Assembly (NCBI GenBank): GCA_905331475.1
Contig: CAJNYU010001789.1
Location: 1-64,000 of the forward strand
Origin: Rotaria socialis
Lineage: Eukaryota; Rotifera; Eurotatoria; Philodinida; Philodinidae
Direction of reading: 5' to 3'
Length of the DNA stretch: 64,000 nt
The position numbers and the translations under genes were made by a program. This document shows, one piece after another, positions 1 through 11,638 of the stretch. The first letter of the stretch is position 1. Every line of letters begins with the position of its first letter. Under the pieces are notes generated by a model, which was given only the letters and a program-made list of their open reading frames with translations, had not been told where the DNA came from and did no database searches.

Positions 1-167
1 ATGTTTCCGCATTTATTATTATTATTATTGTATCTTTCTATTTTTATTATATTTTTCTATTGTGAAAGTATGTATATTTGGGCTATGCCTTTTGATGGCA
101 TGCAATAAAATAAAAATTATGGAAGGTGACTATCAATACTTGCTTCCTAAAATGTATTTTACAAGCG

Positions 168-241
168 GGGCGGTGGCGGAATCAGTATTAAAAAATAGAT
201 GGTGGCGGTGCGGTGGCGAGGCGACTTTTTAGCTGCCCCGT
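168..241. repeat. GC-rich GGTGGCGG-type minisatellite-like patch
   Basis: A short GC-rich block made of GGCGGTGGCGG-like units sits in otherwise AT-rich DNA. It ends in GCTGCCCCGTC exactly where the reading frame of the scramblase remnant (minus strand) runs into a stop. It therefore looks like inserted or expanded repeat DNA that truncates that gene. No target-site duplication was resolved. Confidence 0.5.
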
Positions 242-783
242 CCATCTCTGGTATCAGCAATACGTAATGTGAAACGCCGTCTAGGTGAACAACAAAAACG
301 TTGCCAAATGTCGAAGCTTTTTGAATAAAAAAACTCAAAAATTTTAAATTATTACCAAAGTTCTATTAAGTTACTTTCTAAAGCGTGCAATATTTGTACA
401 TTTTTATCATCATAAATATCAAATTTAGCTTCAGATGCGATACCAAATACAACTACAATAATATATATATAAAGAGATGTTCGATTAACTAAAATATTTT
501 AAAGTTTACCTTCGCTCAATGCAGCAATCTGTTTAACAGACAATGTATCGATCATTCTTAAAGTATCTCATCCAGTCGTAGGATTAAAGCTTGAAGGTAA
601 TAATGGCGCTATTTGGTCCATATTCGATAGATCGATCTTCTCTTCAGGTTGTTTGACGTCCTTTTCTATGAACTGTTTATACTGTTGATAAAATTCTGTT
701 CAACCAATCGAAATATTTTATCTAAAATATTCTTACCAAAATTTAAATGTATCTCAAGTGCTTTTTTTTCTTCATAAGCTGTG
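236..783 (-). pseudogene. Phospholipid scramblase-like gene, truncated and with an in-frame stop
   Basis: Four exon-like blocks on the minus strand join in phase: the end of an upstream block (down to 737), 511-695, 356-452 and about 241-316. Their conceptual product contains a region like IDTLSVKQIAALSE, then FDIYDDKNVQ, then WQRFCCSPRRRFTLRIAD. This matches the scramblase order (dimer/helix segment, short strand, then the Cys-Cys-x-x-x-R-x-F-x-L-x-I-x-D block). Scramblases move phospholipids between membrane leaflets or act as lipid-bound transcriptional regulators. A TGA at 568-570 interrupts the segment before IDTL. The 3' half, with the calcium-binding and membrane parts, is missing because the frame enters the GC-rich patch and stops. 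No upstream start exon was identified. I call this a pseudogene, but a recoded or mis-sequenced TGG at that codon cannot be excluded. Confidence 0.6.
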
Positions 784-796
784 GATACTTTGAAAT

Positions 797-893
797 AGTG
801 GCATCACCAGAAAATTTAGGGTGGTGGGACTCACGAGCACGGTGTTGAGGTTGAGTCTCACCTGGCCCCCACCCTAACGATGCCACTACGCAT
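797..893. mobile_element. Short inverted-repeat element (MITE-like), about 100 bp
   Basis: The two ends are imperfect inverted copies: TAGTGGCATC...TTAGGGTGGTGGG on the left and the complement of TAGTGGCATCGTTAGGGTGG on the right, with GTGAGACTC-type sequence inside. There is no coding capacity. The structure fits a miniature non-autonomous DNA transposon. Flanking duplications were not resolved. Confidence 0.5.
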
Positions 894-952
894 ATGCTAA
901 ACAACTGTGTGGTGCAAATTTATATCGATCAATTCAAGAGTCCAAAAGAAGA

Positions 953-1676
953 ATGAATAATTCGATAAATCAGAATGAAAATAACAGCTACTATTACATG
1001 CTAAAATGCAAGAATGATAATGGTGAATCGACTCTATCGTATTGCATTCAAAGTCGCCTTGATTTACCTATTTCAAAAAGTTTAATTACTCGAGGTTTTT
1101 CCTCATCAATTATTGAACGTTGCTATATAGATCAATACTACTTAAAAAGTAAGATAGGTTCTCGTCATATTGTTGCATTGAGATAAAATAAATGTAACTT
1201 AATTTTATTAAATATTTATTTTAGATGATGATTTTATCGATGGTGTTGATCTTTTAGTAGTTTGTACGATTCTTCAAAATCATATCAAACATATTGATGA
1301 CCTGAAACAGCACAGTATCATTCCAAATGGAACAATCAGTGAGACGCGTACAAGTGCATCAACATTGAATTTGTGTCTTACATGCACAAAAGAAGCAAAG
1401 CGTCTTGCCTGCATTCCTTGTAGTCAACCAAAAGCATGTATTTCACGTGGTTCATCTGTACATCATTCATTAATAACATTAACAGAACGGTTAGCTAAAT
1501 TTTTTTCTCTCTGTTATGATACTGAAATAAGAATGTTGACGTCTATGCTTCATTGTTCTATAGTTACAAATGTTTTTGTTTTGTGTATAAATGAAAATAA
1601 TCCAAACCTACATACACCAGTGAAGACTCGAATTCTAGACTTATTTACAATGGCTCTATTACATAAGAATAACTAG
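953..1676 (+). pseudogene. Unrecognised two-block coding remnant with degenerate Cys-rich motif
   Basis: Two open blocks are visible, 953-1149 (or to 1163) and 1225-1676, separated by a short AT-rich stretch ending in TTTTAG. The second block reads LCLTCTKEAKRLACIPC followed by a further Cys, which resembles the spacing of a decayed RING-type zinc finger, and it ends in a TAG at 1674-1676. The strong donor GTAAGA at 1150 gives the wrong phase for the second block. Only a weak donor (GTCATA at 1164) restores frame. I therefore treat this as a doubtful gene or a pseudogene. Function unknown. Confidence 0.25.
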
Positions 1677-2608
1677 TTACTTTCTTCTTGGCGAGTATAA
1701 ATGCTTTCACGTTTAGTTTTCATAACAAAACTGTCCACATATAGACACTAATTCAGTATTAAGGCATACAGCGGAGTAATCCATGTTGTTTATTTTTTGG
1801 TACCACCTTTACCCATACTGGCAAAGGATTGTTTTCAACTGTTCGTAATCTTGATAATGTTACACAAGAGAACAAATGATACAAGAACATGCCTAAGTGC
1901 ATTTTACATCCAAAAAGTCGATAAAATTCATCAAACGAACTATCACTATTTAACTTAGAAATTAATGATAGACTTGTCTTGTTGCTTTTCAATATTTGCT
2001 TTTGTTTTATTTTTATAAAAGTATGAATCTAAAATATTTATAACGTCTAACATTGATGCACGTGCCGAGCAACATTAAGTTTAACGGACTAGCGAGAAAG
2101 AACACTTGCTTTTAAGTACATGGTTCTTTTTCTCTCGGGTACTTTGCATCCAATTGAATGGAGACGAATATATTTTTTCAAGCTGGTAGAATGCTAGTTG
2201 TACAAGACTGAATTATGAATAATAACAAAAAGGATTTGGCATTTTTGAATAGCTGCACATAGATATACCAGACAGCTTCAAACTTTCATGTGATAAGATT
2301 AAACAGTAATGGTGTATTTTCGCGGTGGAAATCTGTTTTTTTTTATACTTGTTCTCCTCCAGACAAAACTATTAAATATCTATGCATTAAAATTATTTAT
2401 TGCATATCTATTTCGATATGAATTAAGAATATAAACATATTATCTTCGCCTAAAACGTTAAAGAATTTTGATTCGTACCAAAATTATAATCTTGTTCGCT
2501 ACAGCTACGATTATTTTCGTGATAAATACAGATTTATTTATATTAACAAAAATTTTGTCAACAAGATCATTACAGTAGCTGTTGATTTTTAATGATTGCA
2601 AGTGTGTA
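1677..2608. other. Intergenic, nothing recognised
   Basis: AT-rich sequence with only short spurious ORFs on either strand. It would hold the 5' region of the TGF-beta-type ligand gene. I see no repeat element or RNA gene in it. Confidence 0.4.
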
Positions 2609-3724
2609 ATGTTTCAAGAATATTTATTGTCAAATTTTGTTAATATTGTCAACAAAACGAAAACGTCTTGGGAACTTATCTTACTTATTATTGTCATTAT
2701 TTTCTCATGTTCATCTACTTGTTCGGCACCAATAACAACAGTGCCATCGTCAAATTATCATCATTTGGAATTAATATCAAATAGTTATTATCGCAATTTT
2801 TTCCTACGACAATATTTTATTGATTTATTGAATATTTCTCATTCGTCACTAATACAATCCATGATTAAAAATCATCATTTAGCAACTGAATTAGAACAAA
2901 GTTCGTATTTTTATAATTGAATTTTTGTTTTTCGAAAATCTCTTTTGTATTCTCTAGATAAAAATCGAAAACGTAGATTTATAGCAAATGTATCATTCGC
3001 TACAACTCCCAGATTAGCATTACATTCGATAAATTGTTTAAACTTAAATGATAGAAAAGTTCAATCAACATTTCAATCGTCTTTCAAACTAGAATTGTTA
3101 TCTTCTATCGAACTCATTTATCATATTGATAGAACTGAATTAAAGAAATCCCCGATACCAATACACATTTCCATTAAACAACCACAAACATCTATGGAAT
3201 TATTTTCGATTGATACATATTTACAAGTCGATCCTATTCGAGATCTTTATTTTCTTAATATCTATGATTATTTTCTACGCATTAATAATCAAAATTTAAT
3301 TATTGAAACAGCTATTCAGAATCAAACATGTCAAACATCACATACGTATATAATACTGTCGTCATCAAATTCTACTACATCATCTTCATATGACCTGCAA
3401 CCAACAACAATGTGTAAAATCAGAACGATTCAAATTACATTTGAAGAACTCGGCTTAGCTTATTTAATTATTAGACCAAAAGAATATACATTCACTTATT
3501 GCGATGGTTCATGCTCAGATTTGACATTTCAACAACAATTGCAGCAACCATCGATTTATACATTGATACAATCGATTATAAGTAAAAAAGTTTCGAAAAT
3601 TCCCCAACGAACTTGTGTACCATCGCAATTTTCTGATGATAATTTTCTTCTTCGACAAACCGACGGATCGATGGAAATTTATCCGGTAAAAGACGTGATC
3701 GTGAAAAAATGTGCTTGTCTATGA
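2609..3724 (+). CDS. TGF-beta superfamily ligand (six-cysteine knot domain)
   Basis: Model: exons 2609-2900 and 2958-3724 (57-nt intron with GTTCGT donor), 352 aa, exactly in phase. I chose the ATG at 2609 because a hydrophobic run (LILLIIVIIFS) follows, ending CSSTCSA, a good signal peptide. Secreted growth-factor precursors of this family are cleaved by furin-like proteases, and the dimeric C-terminal domain signals through receptor Ser/Thr kinases to Smads. The last 103 residues (250-352) show the family pattern: C, F-x-x-LG, I-I-x-P, YCDGSC, a helix, TCVP and a final CACL. Two oddities: the usual Cys-Cys before VP is Thr-Cys, so the interchain-bond cysteine is missing, as in a few divergent members. 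The only RKRR site is at about 101-104, some 145 residues before the knot. The subfamily (BMP, activin or other) cannot be assigned. Confidence 0.85.
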
Positions 3725-4744
3725 TTTGACTTGTGAAAGGCAAGAAGCTGAAAATCACAAGTCACTTCAAGAAATCATGTGTTCTCAGTAAAAGAACGAA
3801 ATCATACATCAATTGAAGCACGAATGAATATATTCAATATGACAGTTTATTGAAGAACACTGGTCGTTTTCTACACAGCATCATCCTACAACTCAAACCG
3901 CACTTTCTTCAACGAACACAAATAATCTACATGGTTTTATGCTTCGGCGTATTGACATTTTTTTTTTTCGTTTACTTAATATTTTCTATTTATTCAAATA
4001 CCAATTTCTTTAATTGATAGAATTTCGAAATCTATGTTTTAACTAATCTCTTACAGCATACATCAAATCATTAGATGAAATTTCAAAAAACCGACTCTAT
4101 TCGTCTGAGTGAAATACTTTACGAGACAAAGGAGAGCATACACCATGACGAGAGATGTAGCTATGCAAAGAATAGAAAAAAAAGCCAAATATAGAATATA
4201 TTCAATAATATGTGAAAATAAAGATATCAAGCAGAATAAATTTTCATCGTATTAAAGATGTCTAGACTTACAAGTGACGCAAGCGACACGAAAAATCGGA
4301 TTATCAAGCATATAAATTTGTTGTTGCCAAGTGCGTTAGGATGAACTGTAATCTTCTACTGCGATCACAAGAAAAGAACTAACGCTTCGCGTATCGTAGT
4401 CATCGTACATTATTTGCTAGATCTCTCCAGTTCTTAAATCAGTTTCAATCTTATTTTCTGGTTCTTTTGAAATACGAATGATACAACAACCTCATCTAAT
4501 CAATTTTCTTGTTAGTTACCAAGGAGCAGAGATAGATCATAGGACCTTTCTTCTTGATTTTAATTATAAACTTCAAACTTTAAATTTCGCCTTATAGAGA
4601 TATTTGATATAAAATGAATATTTGTAGATAAATTGCTTTTTTTTTCTCCTAATAAAAACACATATTACATTTACATATAGATAAACAAAAAACAAAACTG
4701 ATATGTAATGTTTTTGCTTCCTTCAATGGATGGAAGTCAATCAT
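3725..4744. other. Intergenic between convergent genes, nothing recognised
   Basis: About 1 kb of AT-rich sequence between the 3' end of the TGF-beta-type ligand (plus) and the 3' end of the glutamate receptor (minus). It presumably contains both 3' UTRs. No ORF, repeat or RNA gene stands out. Confidence 0.4.
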
Positions 4745-7700
4745 TTAAACTTCACTAGAGCCTTGTACATGATCCCAATCGACATTCAAATGATCGCGTT
4801 TAAACAATAATTTAAATTTATCAATACTATCTGTATCGCGTTCTAATTGCCATAATAATTGACATGTACAATCAGGTTTAGAATATGTTAAACTGGCTGT
4901 TGTTGACGTTGTTCCCATACGTTCATGTGCCGATTCAGTTGATGATTCTGTTTCAATATCAACTATTTTCATCGATGATGCTAAATCATGGTTGGCTTTT
5001 ATGCGTTTTCTTTTCTTTGTGCTTTTACGTATGTACTCTATTATATCGTTTTTATGATTGTTCGATTGATTCGTAGTGCAAATGCAATCGGATGTATGAT
5101 TTTGAGTCACATTTGGTTTTTCCATTGTCTCTAATTCACTCTTATTATTCGAAGGATCTAACGACGTAATGGATACATTAGGTAAATCAATGCCTAATGC
5201 TGCAGGGATATTGTCTAGCGTTTTTTGACTTAATATTCGTGGAGGATATGGTAAATCATCGGAACTATATGCAGGTAATGGTGCTTGTGGTGAACCTGAT
5301 AAACGTCGATGTTGATGATGATACATCCAATTATCTGGATATGCCGATAATGAGCTTGATGGACGACGATCGCTGCCAAGTAGATCGTTCGTACGCAGTG
5401 ATGATGCAGCTGAATTAACAAATTCAGCTTTCAAACGTAATGTATTACCAAAACGAATACGATGTAAAACAGAACGACGAAACAATGATGAACCTTCACT
5501 ATAACGATAAGATGATATGTCGCTTTTCGATGTTGTCGATGAGCCAAAATGACAGCGAATATCTGTGTTTGTAGCGAATGCACTAAAATTGAATAAATTT
5601 AAAATTTAAAGAGAATAAGAGAAAAACCAGCTTGTTTTGTAGTAAAACTTACCTTCGATGATTTTTTTCTGGTTTAAATATAATTAAATAGAGCTTCGGA
5701 AAAAATAAAAATATTAGTATAACATATGCGCTTGCATTTGTAGCGACACATAATGAAAATACTTTTATGTCAATAGCGAAATATACAGCAGCAAATGCTA
5801 ACCATATAACACAGGTCGTATACATTGAGAAACCAATGAATTTTGCTTCTATTCAACAAGAAAAATTGAGAGTGAAACTAAACGATTTTTGTCAAAATTG
5901 AATTTACCGTTAAAATTTTCTGGCAAATTTCTTGTTTTAATCTGAAATCAAGAAGAAAATTCAACGGATAAAAACAAAAACGAAAAATAGAGAAACTTAC
6001 TGCATAAAGTGTACATAGAAAGACCAGTAGACCATCGAAACCAAGTGGCGCGGCAATCCCTTGAAGTGATTTTTTACCTATTAGTCAATTAGATCACATT
6101 CAAAAAGACATCGATTGAGATATCGAATCGAACCAAATTTTTGGTATTATGTTTTTGGATTAAGTTCGAAGCAGTTAGTTTAGTTCAGATATTTCTAGTC
6201 TTTTTCCGAATAACAATTTTTAAGCTACGCCTATGAAGAGTAATTGAAGTGTTTTGTTTGGGCCCGTTAGTTCAGTCAGACTTGAATTTTAGCTAATTTT
6301 AACTAGAGAACGAATTGTCTAGTGATAAATAATATGTTGGCTGGATATTGAATCGGATGAGTACCTGTTATGACCGATGGCCATGATATAAATTTAGTTA
6401 GGATATATCTTCTATATTCTGCTTTCTGTTTCGTTATGGTGCCATTCATTACATTCTTTGACATTCTTTTTTCTCTCTCTTGTCTCTCTCCATGTACTAA
6501 ATTTATCCCTATGCAATAAAAGAAACGTCATCGGTATGTGATGAGATATGAGAGGGGGAGAACGTATGAAAGGAGAATATAAACAGGGATATACGTTTTC
6601 AGATGTGTGTCTTTTTTTCTTTTTCTGTTTTGTTTGATTCTTGTCGATTCAAATTGAAATAAAGTTTGAAAATGGAGTTAAAAGGAATAAAAAGAAGAGC
6701 AATAACAGTATCCACATCAGCAATTATACAATTCATACAGGGTGAAATATTTACTACTGCATCTGAAGTCATGAGTAATACTGTTTTGTGTTTGCGAATT
6801 TCTTAAATTAAAAGTTTGACATTTACATCAAACAGCATTCGTGTGTATTCTATTTTTTCTACACTTCATTAACTAATCACATGTTTCATATTCGACAGTA
6901 TTTTGTCTTCTCATTATGTGGACTTTTCTTTCTTCATATACACACATGGATATCGTTGTACGATCCTCTATCTCATATTTCATGATTGGCATGTTTTCTA
7001 ACGAATTACTATAATGAATTGAAGTATGAGCAATTCTTAGATGCTCCTGTCTTTCTTGTTTCAATCATTTGTATCGTATAATCATAGAAATAAGACATAT
7101 TCATTCAAAAAGTAATCTTACATGTCAATAGTAAACGTCCGCCAGTTTCGATCAATACTGCTTTCGGTGGATCTTTGTAAACAGTAACAGCTGAATAGAA
7201 GAAGAAAAAGACAATCATTAAAATTAGTTCAAAGGGCACATTCTATTCAGATAGCTTACCAACAATTGTAACTTCGGTAACAAGTATAAAACAAGCAATT
7301 GCAAGTTGATGCCTAGCACTCATAAATTTCAATCGTCTTGTTATAATTTTCTTTTTACTTCTTGCTAAAATTCTTGCTATGCGATTTGTTTTCGTAACCA
7401 ATGAACCGTATATCATCGAAAATGATATGCCCGGTAATAGACGTGTTAAAACACAAATAATAAATGATGGCTTTTGTAAAATAACAAATGCTGTCAAATG
7501 ACAAAATAATATTCCCATTAAAATCAAATAACTCAATTCACGTGTTGTGGATTTAACAACCGGCGTAGCATTGAAACGTACGAATATATAGACAACAAAG
7601 AAGCTTATTAGAATACCAATACCAGCTACAAAACATATAATGATTGATAATGGATGACGGAAATTTATTGTTGTTATTGGTAATAAACCGCAAGCTAGAA

Positions 7701-10700
7701 AAGAAAGCGTTCAATGCAACTCGTAACAGATTAAAACGTGAGTCTTTACGTAGCCGTTGTTGTTAGTAATACGTAGAAAGATTATATTTATTAAATCTAT
7801 TCTTTTTTCAGAATTCTTTAATATTCTCCTTCAAAATGTAACTTTTGAAAGACGATGTTTTTTTGAAAATCAACAGGTACTATATAGAAGTAAAGTATGG
7901 AGAGATTCACCTCCGACTACTTTCAGGATAGTTTTAAGAGTTTTTCTCAGGGTGTGAGTGTAACTTTTCACACTAACAGCACCCATATTCCGCCTTCTAT
8001 GATGCAGTTTGCGGAAAACATGTTTGTGATTGATATCCATAAAAGAAAACTATACGGCAGATATCGCCATCAAGTGTCCGGCCTAGAAATCTCCCCTAGG
8101 TGTTTACTGAGGTGAAATTTTACTGTACACATTTATAACTTTATTTCTATGACAATAACCTGTTTGATTAGGATTAGGTAAAAATCCACTTGGACAAGTA
8201 AAACATGTTGTATCATCCAGCATAATAGCGTCGACACAATGATGGCATTTCCAGCAGCATTGTTCCTCGTCGGTAAATTTCTAGAAGAAATCAATCTTCG
8301 AAAAAAACGAGTAATGAGAAAAAAAACGAAACTAACTTTGATATGGCCCGTTGGACAAGCATCACTACAAGGTCGGGAAATATTTATTTGGTCCAACGAG
8401 CGTTGATCGGCGAAAAAACGCATTGATGATATATTCAGAGTTAACTTTCCAGTACTCCATGTTCCTACTTGTACGTAATGTAACGGATGTTCCACATCAT
8501 TTACATTAGATTGTAGATTTAGAATATCATATCTTAAAATCAATAAAAAATTAGACTCTACAATCAAAAAGTCTTGTACACTATATACCTTCCAGGGCCA
8601 TCTCCATTTTCATCAAAAAATACTTCTTCGCCTAGAATACAAGAAAATATTCCTTTGACAAATGTTGCTGCTTTGTTTTTGTTCATATTACCAGTTACGC
8701 CTGTAAACCGACTACTTTTTAAAAAGTGCATTAATAATGATGTATTCATACGAGCCATTTCTGCACATAGACCACTTGAACCATTACAAATCTATTTTCA
8801 AATTTCAATGCCCAATAGAAATAATATTCGTTTTAAAATTACTTGTTTATGCATTTTATCTAGACCATGTACGACAGCTAATATTGAATTGATAACAAAT
8901 GCAAGTTTTGGATCTTCATTATAGGGTACTCTAGCGAGACTTTCATTTTCTGGATGGCATTGCCGTGAATATTTCGATGATCGGGTAGAATAAGGATTAT
9001 GATAATCGTAAGAACAACCAAATTTTTGTTGCCAATATTCCGGAAACCACACATTTCGTGTATTATTATATACATGCAAGTGACGAAAATATTGTTCGAA
9101 ACCAGGTACACGTAATGAACGAGCTTTGATCTATTCATATACAGAGAGAAAGCTTGTGCAATATGAATAGACTTTTCTCAAAAATTAGATTGACTGTTAT
9201 GGGATATTCATAACAAATAATAATGGCAAGGATCGCACTCGCCAAGGGGAAAAGGGCGGATTTGGGATTTTTAAAATCTAAACCGTGAATGATGGAATTT
9301 TCAGCGTAAACGGATGTTTCCTTCTTAAGATAACGAATGCGCAAGAAACGCACATTTCACAGCACAATCAGAAAATCCCTTTTTTTTTGAAAATTCAATA
9401 TTTAAAGAAGAAAAAATTTGTTCAGGTTGAAACTTTTAGGATCCTCTATGAACCATGAAATCTACATATGGGAAGAATTTCAGGTCATTGACAGGGGAAA
9501 ATACTTTTCAATTTTGAGATTTGCCGTATTTAAAATCCCAAAAATCCACCGTTTCCCCCTTGGAGAGAGCACTCTCTCTCTCTCTATAACCCTTTCGCTT
9601 AATGTAACTACCAGCATAGTGATTCAAAGGAGCATCGAATTGAAAACATTCTCAAAGTATAAAAATTAAGGCATGTACGTTTTCACATTTTTTTATAAAT
9701 TAAAAATTTAACTATAGAGTACTTCGGAACGTCTCTCACTTTTTCATCGGATAAAATACAGTTACCATCCTTTTTTATGGCTCTGGGCTGTTCATTCTAT
9801 TTTGCAGCAGACATACAATAATTGATATATTCAAAATGATAGTATCGCCGACCGTGAAGTGATTCGCGATATATATGAGTGGACGATTAATCAAGGGAGC
9901 TCTCGTGATAGAATTATGAAATCATTCATCCGATTAGCTTTCTATTCAGTACTAGAGCTATTATTAGTAATAAGACATATTTATCTGTATAATCAGCCTG
10001 TCTCTAGACAGCATCATATACGACATGGAAAAAATATGTTCGTTCTTACTGTAATAGCACCTAATGCTACGTTCTCTGTGTTGTTTGGTATAACATTCAA
10101 ACGATCAGCCCAAGCATCACTAAAATCAAAATCAAGACGAAGAAAACACACCATCATTTGATGATTCAATTTACCTCCCGAGAATAATAAATCGTTGAGT
10201 ATAATTTAATTCTTTAATGCTTTGTAAAATAGCGCGAACCGAATGATCTAGACAAAAACATACGAGTACTTGAACACGTGGAGCTCGAGTAACAAGCTGT
10301 GTTATTAATTGAGTAGCCACTGTTACATTTGCACCAATGGGCTATAAAATTTAAAAAAAAAGTTCAATTGCAAAACAAATCATCCGGTTTACCATTGTAA
10401 TATCTGCTCCAATGCATGCATCTTTTTTCAGTAAACGACGAATAGCTTCAACACCTCCACGACCATAATCACCTAAATAGAAATATTAATTAATTATTTC
10501 AAAAGACAAGAGAACCACATTTTTCTTTTATTGTGATCATACCTTCAGTGCCAATTGTTGCAACATAACTCCATTTAAATTGCCGAATAATATCTACCAT
10601 TGCTTGTGCTTGTTGCGTATCCGATGCTATTACTCGTGTAAAATATTTAAATTTTTCCTTATCACTCAATTGTTTAGCTGTCGCTGAATAGCCAATTTGT

Positions 10701-11638
10701 GGCATTTCAAATAATTGCAAAATATTATGCGTTTGCATTGTTATCGAACTATCACCTGGTCCAATAATAGCTGCTAATCGCGATCGACCTGCACCATTCG
10801 TACTCACCGGTGAATCACCAAAATTCAAGACCGAATTTCCAATGAATTCAATTGTTTGTTCGAGTGCAACCGGTACATACCAGCATGAATCACGAATTTG
10901 ATACCCTATTGTTATATTGGGTAATATGGATTGATTCGCATTGACTAGGAAAATAATGATAGTAATTATTATCTATGAAAATAAAAAATAATGCTTGTTT
11001 TACTTTGATCGAGAATCCAAAAAGTTCCTTCTACACGATGTATGCCATAATCTTCCCGAATGTCGCCACTAAATAATCGATAATCGGATAGTAGTTTTTC
11101 TAATGTTTAAAGAATATTCTATTTACCATTCTCGTAATCGTCCACCTCCATGGGAAGTAGGAGGATGATGCAAAGAAAAAAATGCTCCAATAACTATTTC
11201 AGCATCAGACACAGGTGAAACAGCTAGAAAAATTAAGAAAAAAAAATAACACTCAGCGATACATAATTGAGCATTTTAGTTCTAGTAATAATAAGAAAAA
11301 CACTTTTGGTACTCGAAAAAATTGCCTCTGCTACTTCAATCAATGGTATCTAAGCATAAAGCGAATGGCAGACGATCTCTAGAGATGTTTGGTACACTCG
11401 TTAGAAATCTTAATAATTATCACAAAATTGATTTGAGTACAGATATTTTAATTCAAAAGCAAAACTCTTCTTTACCTGATAGACGATTAAAATAACACAT
11501 AACAATATGAGAATGTGGGACGGTACTAGATAGACATATGATGACAAAAATATGGATTAAAAATTGATTTGTTCCGGAACGAGACAGGTTAGAAAGCTGC
11601 TCAAACATGGAGATAATAAAAAGAGATAATAATAGCAA
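4745..11638 (-). CDS. Metabotropic glutamate receptor (class C GPCR)
   Basis: Eighteen exons, high to low: 11638-11476, 11223-11127, 11068-11004, 10944-10543, 10472-10393, 10341-10175, 10119-10050, 9130-8843, 8791-8692, 8631-8589, 8532-8337, 8280-8160, 7694-7260, 7190-7122, 6077-6001, 5941-5908, 5848-5653, 5582-4745. They sum to 1146 codons plus stop. Order: signal peptide (FLIHIFVIICL; start 11638 or internal ATG 11608), Venus-flytrap ligand domain about 60-500 (IGPGDSSITMQ, PQIGYSATAKQLSDK, GSDAWADR, WFPEYW), Cys-rich linker about 545-600 (CPTGHIK, CCWKCHHC), seven helices about 605-860 (TKTNRIARI; TRNLPENFNEAKFIGFSMYT) and a 279-residue Ser-rich cytoplasmic tail. The protein ends SSEV, a class I PDZ ligand. 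Such dimeric receptors couple glutamate to G proteins. No PPxxF Homer motif was found in the tail. The mGluR subgroup is not resolved. The first exon is the least certain part; its splice phase fits. Confidence 0.92.
9242..9563. mobile_element. Inverted-repeat element in mGluR intron, about 320 bp
   Basis: The ends CCAAGGGGAAAAGGGCGGAT and the complement of ATCCACCGTTTCCCCCTTGG form imperfect terminal inverted repeats that extend about 40 bp inward (GGGATTTTTAAAATC-type sequence on both arms). The element lies wholly inside the 919-bp intron 9131-10049 and has no ORF. The CAAGGGG ends resemble those of the element at 33093-33264. No clear target duplication. Confidence 0.5.

Noticed and set aside
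5197..5421. Short ORFs on both strands over the receptor tail
   Set aside because: They are alternative frames of the mGluR cytoplasmic-tail exon, which has unbroken phase with the upstream exons.
9859..10161. 100-codon plus-strand ORF antisense to the mGluR
   Set aside because: It crosses the mGluR exon 10050-10119 antisense and intron sequence; no protein-like motifs.
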